Of a stretch of DNA of 64,000 bases, positions 1-9,017 are shown piece by piece; positions within the stretch are counted from its first letter, which is position 1, and each line of letters starts with the position of its first letter. The stretch comes from Bacillus yapensis. Its GTDB lineage: Bacteria > Bacillota > Bacilli > Bacillales > Cytobacillaceae. The translations under genes and the position numbers were made by a program. The DNA is taken from contig NZ_SUND01000011.1 of the NCBI RefSeq assembly GCF_005280205.1, positions 1 through 64,000 of the forward strand. The letters run 5' to 3'. Below the pieces are notes generated by a model. That model had not been told where the DNA came from and did not search any database. It was given only the letters and a program-made list of their open reading frames with translations.

Positions 1-117
1 ATCCGTATATTTCCGAATACTCAATCCGCATTTAGATTGATTGGAGCTGTTCTCATGCAGGTAAACGAGGAACAATCGATGAAACAAATTACTAGAGGAA
101 AACCAAGAAAAAAATAG
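1..117 (+). CDS. IS256-family transposase, C-terminal end (partial)
   Basis: An open frame enters from the left edge and ends at TAG 115-117, giving 38 residues. They include IRIFPNTQSAFRLIGAVL, which resembles the conserved tail of IS256/mutator-type transposases (FPN..SA.RL.GA.L). The family cuts and pastes DNA with a DDE catalytic domain, which would lie left of the window. Whether the element is intact cannot be judged, and I could not recognise the expected right terminal inverted repeat after the stop. Family assignment is by eye from a short stretch. Confidence 0.7.
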   Translation: MRIFPNTQSAFRLIGAVLMQVNEEQSMKQITRGKPRKK

Positions 118-153
118 GCTATACTACCTTTCCATATGTGGTGGGAATGCCTA

Positions 154-272
154 ATTTCGAATTGACATTGAGCCTCCAGCGGGCATGAAGTAAAGCCAGG
201 AAGCCAGGAGTTTTACAACACCTGGCTCGCCCTCCAGGCTATCATGCCCGCCTCTCAATATAAATTCGAAAT
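154..272. repeat. Long imperfect palindrome (REP/MITE-like)
   Basis: Outer arms 154-172 and 254-272 match in 17 of 19 positions. Inner arms GCGGGCATGA (179-188) and TCATGCCCGC (242-251) are perfect, and a third small stem pairs AGCCAGG (202-208) with CCTGGCT (221-227). The whole would fold as one long hairpin. It lies just after the transposase end and is richer in G+C than its surroundings, which suggests a mobile palindromic repeat. A 61-codon frame on the minus strand (151-336) is an accident of this structure. Confidence 0.6.
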
Positions 273-359
273 AATTCTTGTTTACTATACAAATTTTTAG
301 TTTAGTTGAAAACCCATTGTTGGCACTTTTACACAAGATTAAGGACTTGACTTTCTCCT

Positions 360-505
360 AGAGTCATTTTGTCAATCAAACTAATTTTGTTTGACAACTT
401 TTCCTCCTCCCAGAGCCATTCTGTCATTCAAACTACTTTTCATTGACAACTTTCCCTCCTCCCAGAGCCATTCTGTCATTCAAACCACTTTGTCTTACAA
501 CTTAA
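360..505. repeat. Three 52-bp tandem direct repeats
   Basis: The block AGAG.CATT.TGTCA.TCAAAC begins at 360, 412 and 464, an exact 52-bp period over three copies. The second and third copies are closest to each other, and the third decays near 505. Each copy carries a short inverted repeat around TGTCA and TTGACAA. The array lies between the palindrome and the end of the beta-lactamase-like gene; no gene is visible in it. Confidence 0.75.
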
Positions 506-517
506 ATCGATGTACGC

Positions 518-549
518 AAAAAAACCACAGCTAACAAACTAAACTGTGG
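518..549 (-). terminator. Rho-independent terminator of the dpp-ykf operon
   Basis: On the minus strand the stem CCACAG (544-549) pairs with CTGTGG (525-530) and is followed by seven T (518-524). The stem overlaps the stop codon of the last gene. Confidence 0.75.
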
Positions 550-1312
550 TCATTGCGTCAAATACAGCCTTGCCGATTTCCTTCATCGATAAAGTACCGC
601 TTTTTCCGTCCGGTATTTGATCAATTAGAATCGCGACATAAGCAGTCTTACCTTCATAATTGATGATGGCACAGTCGTGCTCAACTCCTGGCAGACTACC
701 AGACTTGCTTCCCATATACCCTTTATCCGAGTCAAGAAGCTCTAGTATTTTATGAAACTGTTGATGTTGCAAAATCTTTTTTGCCTCATGACAACTTTTC
801 TCCGTTAAAAATCCACACTCATCAATTACTTTTAAGCAGCGAATCATATCACTAGCACAAGTTTGGTTATCCGTTCCCTGCTGCAACGCAGTAAAGTCCA
901 TCATGTTACGCTGAAGTTTTGTCTTTTTCAATCCCATTAACTCCATACTTTCATTCACTGCATCCATCCCTAATAACTCAATAAGCATATTAGTAGCTGT
1001 ATTATCTGAGACTGTAATCATCAAAGTCATTAAGTCTTTAATCGTCCAGAAAGATTGTTCCAAAGCTTGGATAACCCCTGATCCACCTACACGCTGCCCC
1101 TCCCCAATCTGCAAAGAATCAGCCAAAGAAAAAAGACCTTTTTCATTCTGTCGAAGTACTTCAATCAAAATGGGAACCTTAATAAGACTAGCTGATGAAT
1201 ACACTCGTTCACTATCATGCTCAAAAGACCAATCACCAATTTCCACCCAAAGACTAATGCGTCCTGGACACAACTCAATCTGCTTTCTGATACTATCGAC
1301 TAACCGCTTCAT
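539..1312 (-). CDS. Class A beta-lactamase-like serine hydrolase
   Basis: A protein of 257 residues with the three marks of the penicillin-recognising serine hydrolase fold: S42-L-I-K45 (nucleophile and base), S102-D-N104 and K203-S-G205. No signal peptide or membrane segment is visible, so it is probably cytosolic, unlike true secreted beta-lactamases. It starts inside the last codons of ykfD (4-bp overlap), so it is translated with the murein-peptide recycling operon. A role as a peptidase or amidase on imported D-amino-acid peptides is an inference; resistance to beta-lactams should not be assumed from the fold. Confidence 0.8.
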   Translation of the reverse strand: MKRLVDSIRKQIELCPGRISLWVEIGDWSFEHDSERVYSSASLIKVPILIEVLRQNEKGLFSLADSLQIGEGQRVGGSGVIQALEQSFWTIKDLMTLMITVSDNTATNMLIELLGMDAVNESMELMGLKKTKLQRNMMDFTALQQGTDNQTCASDMIRCLKVIDECGFLTEKSCHEAKKILQHQQFHKILELLDSDKGYMGSKSGSLPGVEHDCAIINYEGKTAYVAILIDQIPDGKSGTLSMKEIGKAVFDAMTTV

Positions 1313-2325
1313 ATTTTCGCCATCAAGTTTATTTTCGGACCCGCCGCGTCATTGTTTTCAGCCTGACTATAAAGATGACAAGCAACAAAATGATCAGAAT
1401 CGATTTCCTGCCACTCTGGCCTCACCCTTGCACAAACATCCATCGCATGTGCACAGCGTGTTCTAAAGACACAGCCACTTGGCGGATCAATCGGACTAGG
1501 AATATCCCCTTCCAAAATAATACGTTCCCGCTTGTCTTCAATATCCGGATCTGGAATCGGGATTGCTGATAACAATGCTTTCGTATAAGGATGCAGAGGA
1601 TTTTTGTATAATTGGCTACTTGACGTTAATTCCACAAGATGCCCCAAATACATAACCCCAATGCGATTGCTTATTTGCTTCACCATCGAAAGATCATGTG
1701 CAATAAATAGGTAGGTTAATCCCTTTTCCTCCTGCAATTTTTTTAGCAGATTGACAACCTGTGCCTGAACGGATACATCAAGGGCAGAGATAGGCTCGTC
1801 AGCAATGATAAAATCAGGATCTAACGCTAATGCTCTAGCAATCCCGATTCTTTGCCGTTGCCCCCCACTAAATTCATGAGGATAGCGATTGGCATGCTCT
1901 CGATTCAAACCAACATCCTCTAATAATTGGTACACTCGTTCCAACCGTTCTAACTTATTCGGATATAAACCATGAACCTCCATTGGTTCAGAAATAATCT
2001 CGCGAACGGTCGACCTCGGGTTTAATGAGGCATACGGGTCTTGAAAGATCATCTGCATTTTTTTCTGCATTTGGAATTTTTCATGCTTATTTAATGAATG
2101 GACATCTTTCCCGTTAAAAATAACCTCGCCCTCTGTTTGATCGTACAGTCCGATAATCGTTCTACCTGCTGTTGATTTTCCACAGCCTGATTCGCCAACA
2201 ATTCCAAACGTTTCTCCTTGATAAATTTGAAACGAGACTCCATCAACAGCTTTCAGAGTAGTTTTGCGGCTAAGGGAAAAGTGTTTCTTCAAGTTTTTCA
2301 CTTCTAAAAGTACCTGTTTTTCCAT
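1309..2325 (-). CDS. ykfD: Oligopeptide ABC transporter ATP-binding protein YkfD/DppF type
   Basis: ATPase subunit of a peptide importer. It has Walker A (GESGCGKSTAG), signature FSGGQRQR and Walker B FIIADEP, then the oligopeptide/dipeptide C-terminal extension with the Cys-rich CVFRTRCAHAMDVC segment typical of the OppF/DppF family, which can hold an Fe-S cluster. The ATG at 2325 is preceded by GGAGGAAGATAAA, so the upstream in-frame start is rejected. It ends the canonical ykfABCD order and would pair with DppD on the DppBC permease. The tail after the C-terminal domain is slightly long. Confidence 0.92.
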   Translation of the reverse strand: MEKQVLLEVKNLKKHFSLSRKTTLKAVDGVSFQIYQGETFGIVGESGCGKSTAGRTIIGLYDQTEGEVIFNGKDVHSLNKHEKFQMQKKMQMIFQDPYASLNPRSTVREIISEPMEVHGLYPNKLERLERVYQLLEDVGLNREHANRYPHEFSGGQRQRIGIARALALDPDFIIADEPISALDVSVQAQVVNLLKKLQEEKGLTYLFIAHDLSMVKQISNRIGVMYLGHLVELTSSSQLYKNPLHPYTKALLSAIPIPDPDIEDKRERIILEGDIPSPIDPPSGCVFRTRCAHAMDVCARVRPEWQEIDSDHFVACHLYSQAENNDAAGPKINLMAKI

Positions 2326-2342
2326 TTTATCTTCCTCCGAAT

Positions 2343-3251
2343 CTACCAGTAACGGCTTGCTGCGCATAATTCTCTTTCGTAAATGGTTCCTTTTAGGTCA
2401 ATGATTTCAATCGTCTTTCCCGTTTTCGGTGAATGAAGAAGTTTCCCATCCCCATAATAAATCCCCACATGATGAATGCTTCCCTTGCCTTCTTCATAGG
2501 CGAAAAAGAGGAGATCTCCTGGCTCGATCGCACTCAAGGGTATAGATTTTCCAGCTCCAGCTTGGTCCCCCGCATCCCTCGGAATGATGTAGCCATTTGC
2601 TTTACACATGCTGTAACAAAAACCTGAACAATCATATCCAAAGCTACTCGTTCCGGCCCAAAGATAAGGCAGATTTAAAAATTGCTCGCCTGCTGCTACG
2701 ATCTCCTGTCCATTTCCTAGTTTCCGTTCAGCAAAAGAAGGAGCAATCTCAACATCCTCAATTTTCAAATATCCAAAACCTGTTGGTGTTTGTACCTTCA
2801 CCCGCTCTTCATCTTGACCAAGAACTGGCAGAGTCGTCTGGTAGCTTAATAGAAATAGCGGAGCTCTCTCCTCGTCAAAAATCTCAGCTTTTTTACTAGT
2901 GACGACAGCAATCGGTACAGTCTTAACATTCCATTCGGCAACATTCCTTAATTGAGCATTCGGGATCCAACCAGGGTAGCCACGTTCATCCTTTTTAGAT
3001 GCTTGCTCAGGTAAAAGAACCTTTGACCAGCCATCCTTTTCTTCCACAACCAATACTTCTTCACCAAATAGAACTTGAGTTTGAACAAGATTAGAATTGC
3101 AGAGGTCCAGGGATTCTTCATAGGACATACTGTCGATCCAATCCTGAATATCCACTGGGTAAGAAATCGCCTTTTGGTCAAACTCCCGAGGTGAATCGAA
3201 TGAAGTCCAAACTGTAGCCACTGGAACATTAACAACCTTAGCGTTAACCAT
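2343..3251 (-). CDS. ykfC: Gamma-D-glutamyl-L-diamino acid endopeptidase (NlpC/P60), YkfC
   Basis: Cleaves the gamma-D-Glu-L-diamino acid bond of free murein peptides after an upstream L-Ala has been exposed. From the chosen ATG (302 aa), SH3-like domains fill about residues 1-170 and the NlpC/P60 domain follows, with catalytic Cys208 in YDCSGFCYS, His261 in HHVGIY and a third polar residue His273. No signal peptide is seen, agreeing with a cytosolic recycling role. The start at 3251 follows GGAGGGAGAGG and overlaps the ykfB stop by 8 bp, indicating coupled translation. Confidence 0.92.
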   Translation of the reverse strand: MVNAKVVNVPVATVWTSFDSPREFDQKAISYPVDIQDWIDSMSYEESLDLCNSNLVQTQVLFGEEVLVVEEKDGWSKVLLPEQASKKDERGYPGWIPNAQLRNVAEWNVKTVPIAVVTSKKAEIFDEERAPLFLLSYQTTLPVLGQDEERVKVQTPTGFGYLKIEDVEIAPSFAERKLGNGQEIVAAGEQFLNLPYLWAGTSSFGYDCSGFCYSMCKANGYIIPRDAGDQAGAGKSIPLSAIEPGDLLFFAYEEGKGSIHHVGIYYGDGKLLHSPKTGKTIEIIDLKGTIYERELCAASRYW

Positions 3252-4347
3252 GAACAACCTCTCCCTCCACATGAATTTGACTAATTCCTAAGCCCGCACG
3301 ATTTAAAAAAGTAATTTTTCTTCCATTATATTGAATGCCACCATCGACAATATCTTTCGCTAACATAAGTGGTGCATCAAAATCAAAGCGCGTAATATTT
3401 TTCTTACTAGCCGCAAAGTGAGCTGCCGCTGTAATTCCCAGGCGTGTCTCAATCATACTTCCAACCATACATTCCATTCCGCTTACCTCAGCGAGCTGAT
3501 TGATAATCGTAGCTTGATAGATTCCTCCGGCCTTCATCAATTTAATGTTGATTAAATCAGCACTTCTAGATTTCACAACCTCTAACGCCTGTTTCGGCGT
3601 AAACACACTTTCATCGGCCATAATCAATGTCTCGACCGCATCAGTTACTTGTTTTAATCCCTCGAGATCATGTGCTTTAACAGGCTGTTCTACTAGTTCA
3701 ATATTTAAATTTAAATCTTCCATTTTCCGAATGATGCGAATCGCCTCTTTCGGTTGCCAGCCTTGGTTCGCATCAAGCCTAATTTTAATCTCGTTACCAA
3801 TACGCTTTCGGATTTCAGCAATCCTCTTCAAATCCGTAGCAATATCATCCTTCCCGACTTTCACTTTTAGCACATCAAAACCTTGCTGGACATAGCGAAC
3901 AGCATCCTCTCCCATTTCTTCTGGACCATTCACACTAACAGTAAAATCTGTTTCAATTTCGTCCTTATGTCCGCCAAGAAACTGGTAAAGAGGAAGCCGA
4001 CAGTTTTGCGCTAGACAATCATATAATGCCATATCAACCGCAGCTTTTGCGCTTGAATTTCCCACCAAAACTGCCGACAACTCGTGAAAAATAGCTTCAT
4101 AGTTTAACAGACTTTTCCCCAATAAAGCAGGTTTCATCACTTGTTGAATGGCCGCCTCGATGCTTGCGAGGCTTTCTCCTGTAATCACATGAGTTGGTGG
4201 TGCTTCTCCCCAGCCAATAATCCCATTATCACAGGTGACTTTTACAATAATCGACTCTGCTACAACAACGGTACGTAACGCCGTCTTAAAAGGTTTAATC
4301 AACGGTACAGACACTTTATAAGTATCGATATTTGTAATGTTCATCAT
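3244..4347 (-). CDS. ykfB: L-Ala-D/L-Glu epimerase YkfB
   Basis: Enolase-superfamily enzyme of 367 residues that converts L-Ala-D-Glu from murein into L-Ala-L-Glu for ordinary peptidases. The muconate-lactonizing type barrel is complete: catalytic K161-V-K163, metal ligands D192, E220 and D245, and the opposite-face K269 in NIKLMK. Two adjacent ATG codons follow GAGGTGGATC, so the start may be one codon shorter. Lies between ykfA and ykfC as in B. subtilis. Confidence 0.95.
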   Translation of the reverse strand: MMNITNIDTYKVSVPLIKPFKTALRTVVVAESIIVKVTCDNGIIGWGEAPPTHVITGESLASIEAAIQQVMKPALLGKSLLNYEAIFHELSAVLVGNSSAKAAVDMALYDCLAQNCRLPLYQFLGGHKDEIETDFTVSVNGPEEMGEDAVRYVQQGFDVLKVKVGKDDIATDLKRIAEIRKRIGNEIKIRLDANQGWQPKEAIRIIRKMEDLNLNIELVEQPVKAHDLEGLKQVTDAVETLIMADESVFTPKQALEVVKSRSADLINIKLMKAGGIYQATIINQLAEVSGMECMVGSMIETRLGITAAAHFAASKKNITRFDFDAPLMLAKDIVDGGIQYNGRKITFLNRAGLGISQIHVEGEVVHG

Positions 4348-4361
4348 GATCCACCTCTTCT

Positions 4362-5285
4362 TTATTGGACCCCATTTTCAAATACAACTTTCTTATCAAA
4401 CGTATTCAACCTAACGTTTACACCTAGCGGAACAGCAATATTTGGCGAGCAATGGCCAATGTTAAAGCCTTTCATAGTAGGCTTATTGATTTTCTTTATG
4501 TAATGATCGAAGACTTCTTCTAGTAAAAGTGTTTTTTCACGATGAGGGGTACAATTTTTAAAATCCCCGACTAACACGCCTTTAAGATTTTGTAGCTTAC
4601 CTGCCATCCACATTTGATTTAGCATTCGATCAACAGACCGAGGCTCTTCATTGACATCCTCAATGAAAAGAATCTTATCCTCTGTATCGACCTCGAATTT
4701 TGTTCCTAATGTATTTGTTAATAAACTAAGATTCCCACCGACGAGAATCCCCGTCACATCACCTTCTATTAATATATGCAAAGGTGAAATTTGTTCTGAA
4801 TAAGTAATTGCCGTTGGCTCAAATAGTTGTGAAAAAGTTTTCATTGTTAACTCATTAACGTCCTCTTGCCCAACATCACTTGCTAACATCGGTCCATGAA
4901 AGGTCACCAATCCAGTTTGCTGCCGAATTGCGGTATGAAGGAAGGTAATATCACTATAGCCCCAAAAGATTTTTGGATTGTTACGGATGACATCATAATT
5001 GATTGCGTCAGCAAGTCTTGCAGTTCCATAGCCACCGCAAGCACAGAAGACGGCTTTGACCTCATCATCTGCGAACATCTCATGCAAATCCGCTAATCTT
5101 TCCTCATCTTGTCCTGCTAAATAGCCATACTCTTTTTCAAGATTCTTCCCGATTTTGACGTTCAAACCTAACCCATATAGAAAAGTAATCGCCCTCTCAA
5201 GTTTCTCTAAATTAGGAGGGCTAGCAGGAGCAATAATCCCAACCATATCTCCTTGTTTTAAACGGTCTGGCAACATCATCGACAA
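4362..5285 (-). CDS. ykfA: LD-carboxypeptidase YkfA (peptidase S66)
   Basis: S66 serine peptidase of 307 residues, expected to remove the terminal D-Ala from murein tetrapeptides in the cytosol. The triad fits Ser111 in GYSD, Glu209 in LFIED and His278 in NIGHCSPN. It is the first ykf gene after dppE, separated by 64 bp holding a stem-loop. Context with the epimerase and endopeptidase supports murein-peptide recycling. Confidence 0.93.
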   Translation of the reverse strand: MSMMLPDRLKQGDMVGIIAPASPPNLEKLERAITFLYGLGLNVKIGKNLEKEYGYLAGQDEERLADLHEMFADDEVKAVFCACGGYGTARLADAINYDVIRNNPKIFWGYSDITFLHTAIRQQTGLVTFHGPMLASDVGQEDVNELTMKTFSQLFEPTAITYSEQISPLHILIEGDVTGILVGGNLSLLTNTLGTKFEVDTEDKILFIEDVNEEPRSVDRMLNQMWMAGKLQNLKGVLVGDFKNCTPHREKTLLLEEVFDHYIKKINKPTMKGFNIGHCSPNIAVPLGVNVRLNTFDKKVVFENGVQ

Positions 5286-5308
5286 TACGCCTCCAAATCG
5301 TTAGTGGA

Positions 5309-5336
5309 AAAGGGATGTCCGATTGAACACCCCTTT
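5309..5336 (-). other. Intercistronic stem-loop between dppE and ykfA
   Basis: On the minus strand AAAGGGGTGT (5327-5336) pairs with ACATCCCTTT (5309-5318) with one G-U pair. There is no T run after it, so it looks like a processing or mRNA-stabilising hairpin rather than a full terminator. Such hairpins after binding-protein genes often raise their mRNA over downstream genes. Confidence 0.5.
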
Positions 5337-5349
5337 CATATCAAAAAAA

Positions 5350-6981
5350 TTACTCTGCTTTATCTGCCCATTTAAACTCAACGTAGCCAACTGGATGACG
5401 AACGACACCTGTTACAGCTTCATTTTGTAAGAATGTTTGATTATAGAAATGAACAGTGAAAATTGGTGCTTCGTCCATTAAAATTTTCTCTGCTTGATAC
5501 AACATTTCAAATCGTTTTGCTTCATCAGACTCTTTCTTAGCATCCTGGATTAACTTGTCATACTCTGCGTTGCTCCATCCAGTCCGGTTCATCGAATGTC
5601 CTGTTTGGAAGCTTTCCAGAGAGTTAATCGGATCAGCAAAGTCATTTAAGAATGAGCTACGAGATAATTGATACTTCAATTCTGTTTGTTCCTCTGAAAA
5701 CACGCTGGATTCAACACTTTGTAATTTCACATCGACACCTAATACTTCTTTAAACATAGGTTGAATTGCCTCTGCCATTACTTTATGTGTTTCAGTTGAG
5801 CTATAGGTTAAAGTAACTTCTGGAAGTGTCTCATAGCCTTCTTCTTCCATCCCTTTTTTCAGCAATTCTTTTGCTTCTTCAACATTTGTTTTTAAAAGGT
5901 CTCCACTTGTTTCACGGAAATCTTGCCCATTGGCATCAGGGAACCCTGGAGAAACAAATCCATATGCAGGCTCTTCCTTACCTTTCGTTACATAATCAAC
6001 GATTTGCTGTTGATCAACAGCTAAAGCAAATGCTTTACGAATATTTTTATTTTGGAACGGTTCTTTCGTGACATTAAAACGGTAGAAATATAGTCCAGCT
6101 TGGTCAACAATTTCTACATCACCTTCTTCAAATAGCTGTTCACTTAACTCTGGTGGAATATTAGATGAATCTAACTCACCAGCTTGGTACATTTGATACT
6201 CTGTATTCGGGTCATCAACCATTGCCCAATGAATTTTATCAATCTTCACATTTTCAGCATCCCAATACTGATCGTTTTTCTCCATCACAAAGTGACTGTC
6301 GTGTTCCCATTCTGTTAAATTAAATGGACCATTTCCGACAAATGATTCTGCTTCTGCAAACCACTCTGGATTTTCTGTTGCTACCTTTTCATTAATTGGG
6401 AAAAAGGTTGGCAACGAAATAATGTTTAAGAAATAGGCTTGTGGACTTGTAAGTGTTACTTCAAACGTCTTGTCGTCAACTGCTTTTACTGCTACTGCAT
6501 CGGCAGACCCTGTGCCACTGTTGTAGGCCTCTGCCCCTTCAATTAAGTACCCCAAGAATGCTGATGAAGCTGCAAGTTCTGGATCGAGGGCACGTTTCCA
6601 CGCAAAGACAAAATCAGAAGCTTTCAAATCGTCTCCATTTGACCATTTCGCATTTTCGCGGATATGGAAGGTATACGTTTTTCCATCCTCAGAAACATCC
6701 CAGTCTTCTGCAATAGCAGGCTGTGGAGTGTGTGACTCGTCTAGACGTGTTAATCCCTCCATTAGGTTGTTTAACCCACTCCAAGAAACTGCGTCAAATC
6801 CAACGGGAGGATCAAATGATGTTGGTTCAATACTATTGTTCCAATAGAGAACCTTCTCACTCGCTTCTTCTGTCGCTCCATCTTCGTCCTTAGGATCTTC
6901 TCCTGCATCCTCATTTGCCGTACACGCTGCTAAAACAAAGATTAATAGAGTTGCTAAAAAGATCGATAAATACTTCCTCAT
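5350..6981 (-). CDS. dppE: Dipeptide-binding lipoprotein DppE
   Basis: Family 5 solute-binding protein of 543 residues that delivers peptides to the DppBC permease. A signal peptide ends in the lipobox LAAC with Cys20 as lipidation site, followed by an acidic linker rich in Asp and Glu. The mature part has the usual SBP_bac_5 pattern, including NNSIEPTSFDPP near the start and a WSNGD motif. Ribosome site AGGGGGAAACAG precedes the ATG. Sits between dppD and ykfA. Confidence 0.95.
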   Translation of the reverse strand: MRKYLSIFLATLLIFVLAACTANEDAGEDPKDEDGATEEASEKVLYWNNSIEPTSFDPPVGFDAVSWSGLNNLMEGLTRLDESHTPQPAIAEDWDVSEDGKTYTFHIRENAKWSNGDDLKASDFVFAWKRALDPELAASSAFLGYLIEGAEAYNSGTGSADAVAVKAVDDKTFEVTLTSPQAYFLNIISLPTFFPINEKVATENPEWFAEAESFVGNGPFNLTEWEHDSHFVMEKNDQYWDAENVKIDKIHWAMVDDPNTEYQMYQAGELDSSNIPPELSEQLFEEGDVEIVDQAGLYFYRFNVTKEPFQNKNIRKAFALAVDQQQIVDYVTKGKEEPAYGFVSPGFPDANGQDFRETSGDLLKTNVEEAKELLKKGMEEEGYETLPEVTLTYSSTETHKVMAEAIQPMFKEVLGVDVKLQSVESSVFSEEQTELKYQLSRSSFLNDFADPINSLESFQTGHSMNRTGWSNAEYDKLIQDAKKESDEAKRFEMLYQAEKILMDEAPIFTVHFYNQTFLQNEAVTGVVRHPVGYVEFKWADKAE

Positions 6982-7025
6982 TCTGTTTCCCCCTAACGTT
7001 TTGGTATGTAACTAGGTATTTATTT

Positions 7026-7055
7026 AACTTCTAGAGTCTATCTCTAAAAGAAGTT
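7026..7055 (-). other. Stem-loop overlapping the dppD stop
   Basis: AACTTCT (7049-7055 on the minus strand) pairs with AGAAGTT (7026-7032), with an extra small inner pairing. No clear T run follows. It may tune dppE expression relative to dppD. Confidence 0.35.
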
Positions 7056-8052
7056 ACCGTTTAGTAGCAAAACTAGTTTTAGCTCGGGCATCCTGAAGCC
7101 AACAGTAAACTTGATGTTCATTCCCTTTCAGCGTTTGAGTCGGATAGATTCTGTCACAAACCTCCATCGCGTACCCACACCTAGCCACAAATGGGCAGCC
7201 AGCTGGAGGTGCAAATAAATCAGGAGGTGTCCCAGCAATTGGTACAAGCTCAGCATCTTCTATATCTATACGAGGAACAGAATTTAGCAATCCTTTTGTA
7301 TAAGGATGCTGAGGCTCATAAAAGATCTCTCTTTTTGTTCCTGTCTCTATAATTTTTCCCCCATACATAACCGCGACCCTGTCCGCCACTTGGGCAACTA
7401 CACCTAAGTCATGGGTGATAAGAATGATAGATACGCCGGTTTTCTTTTGGATATCCCGGAATAAATCTAATATTTGCGCCTGTATGGTCACATCTAATGC
7501 GGTTGTTGGCTCATCAGCAATCATCACTTCTGGTTCACAGATTAGCGCTAAGGCAATCACAATCCTTTGTCTCATTCCACCACTAAACTGATGAGGATAT
7601 TGCTTAAGTCTACTTTTCGGGCTCGGAATCCCGACTAACTCCAAAATTTCCAGCGCTTTTTTTCGAGCATTTGACCTAGCAATCTTATGATGCTGAATGA
7701 TCCCCTCCATAATTTGCTCGCCAATCGTTAACGTTGGATTCAGAGCGGTCATTGGATCTTGGAAAATCATCGATATATCTGCGCCACGTATTTTCCGCAG
7801 CTCCCTATCCGGTAATTTTGCTAAATCCTTTCCTTTAAAAAGAATTTTTCCGTCGGTAATTTTTCCTGGTGGGTTAGGAATAAGGCCCATAATACTTTTC
7901 GCCGTTACACTTTTCCCACAACCTGATTCCCCGACAATCGCAATCGTTTCTCCCTTATGTAAATCAAAAGTCACTCCACGAACCGCCTTAACCTCTCCCC
8001 CATAGGTTCGAAAAGAGACATGGAGATTCTTTACTTGCAGTATTTTTTCCAT
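7054..8052 (-). CDS. dppD: Dipeptide ABC transporter ATP-binding protein DppD
   Basis: ATPase of 332 residues with Walker A GESGCGKSVTA, signature SGGMRQR and Walker B VMIADEP, plus the oligopeptide transporter C-terminal region with three cysteines (GCPFVARCGYAMEVC). It energises the DppBC permease together with YkfD. It follows dppC after 5 bp in the conserved order dppA-B-C-D-E. Confidence 0.95.
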   Translation of the reverse strand: MEKILQVKNLHVSFRTYGGEVKAVRGVTFDLHKGETIAIVGESGCGKSVTAKSIMGLIPNPPGKITDGKILFKGKDLAKLPDRELRKIRGADISMIFQDPMTALNPTLTIGEQIMEGIIQHHKIARSNARKKALEILELVGIPSPKSRLKQYPHQFSGGMRQRIVIALALICEPEVMIADEPTTALDVTIQAQILDLFRDIQKKTGVSIILITHDLGVVAQVADRVAVMYGGKIIETGTKREIFYEPQHPYTKGLLNSVPRIDIEDAELVPIAGTPPDLFAPPAGCPFVARCGYAMEVCDRIYPTQTLKGNEHQVYCWLQDARAKTSFATKR

Positions 8053-8057
8053 AGCTG

Positions 8058-9017
8058 TTACCTCCTTAACTTCGGATCAAGTGCGTCTTGTAATCCATCC
8101 CCTAAAACATTAAAGGAAAACATCGTTAAGGAAATGAAGAAGGCTGGAAAGAATAATCGCCACCAATCTCCTGACAAGATTACAGGTAATGCATCATTTG
8201 CCATCGAGCCCCAGCTTGCAAAAGGTGGCTGAATACCGATCCCAAGAAAGCTTAGAAAAGCTTCCGCAAAAATGGCGGATGGTACGGTTAAAGTCATTTG
8301 GACGATAATGGGTCCCATTGTGTTCGGAAGCAAATTTTTGCGGATTATTCTTGACGTTTTCGTTCCAAATGTTTGCGATGCTAGCACAAATTCATAGTTT
8401 TTGATTTGCAAAACTTGCCCCCTAACCATTCGAGCCATTCCTACCCATCCGGTAATCGAAAGAGCAATAATGATAGAAAATAGACCCGGCTTAAGGACAA
8501 CACTAATTAAAATAACAACCAACAAATAAGGAAGGCCGTAGAGAATCTCAACAAAACGCATCATATAATGATCCGTTCTTCCCCCTTTGTACCCGGCAAT
8601 CCCGCCATAGGCAACACCTATGATAAAATCGATAAGGGCAGCCATTACCCCGACAAATAGAGAAATGCGAGCTCCTTCCCACGTCCGTATAAACACATCT
8701 CGACCCAGCTCATCTGTGCCGAACCAATGTTCAGAGGATGGAGGCTGATTTTGATTTTGAAGAACGGTTGTTTCGGCTGAATCTGGCGCAATGATTGGTC
8801 CAAATGCTGCCATCAAAACTAGTAATATCAAACTCACGAGCCCTATCATTGCTAGTTTATTTTTCAAGAGACGATACCATGCATCTTTCCAATAAGAGAC
8901 ACTCGGTCTAACAACCGCTTCCGCTTCGTCTTTGTTTGGCTTCTTTGGCACAAACCACTCGTCAAGAATATTTGGTTGAGTAAAGGATGTATCCTGCTGC
9001 TTTGGTGCCTCCATCAT
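8058..9017 (-). CDS. dppC: Dipeptide ABC transporter permease DppC
   Basis: Inner-membrane permease of 319 residues. A cytosolic N-terminal tail of about 55 residues precedes a first membrane segment, then the FGTDELGRDVF motif and the BPD permease domain with its EAA-type loop near GIQPPFASWG. Its start overlaps the dppB stop by 4 bp and follows AAGGAGGGACG. Forms the channel with DppB. Confidence 0.94.
   Translation of the reverse strand: MMEAPKQQDTSFTQPNILDEWFVPKKPNKDEAEAVVRPSVSYWKDAWYRLLKNKLAMIGLVSLILLVLMAAFGPIIAPDSAETTVLQNQNQPPSSEHWFGTDELGRDVFIRTWEGARISLFVGVMAALIDFIIGVAYGGIAGYKGGRTDHYMMRFVEILYGLPYLLVVILISVVLKPGLFSIIIALSITGWVGMARMVRGQVLQIKNYEFVLASQTFGTKTSRIIRKNLLPNTMGPIIVQMTLTVPSAIFAEAFLSFLGIGIQPPFASWGSMANDALPVILSGDWWRLFFPAFFISLTMFSFNVLGDGLQDALDPKLRR

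Noticed and set aside
151-336. 61-codon minus-strand frame
   Set aside because: It lies across the long palindrome, has no ribosome site and no recognisable domain.
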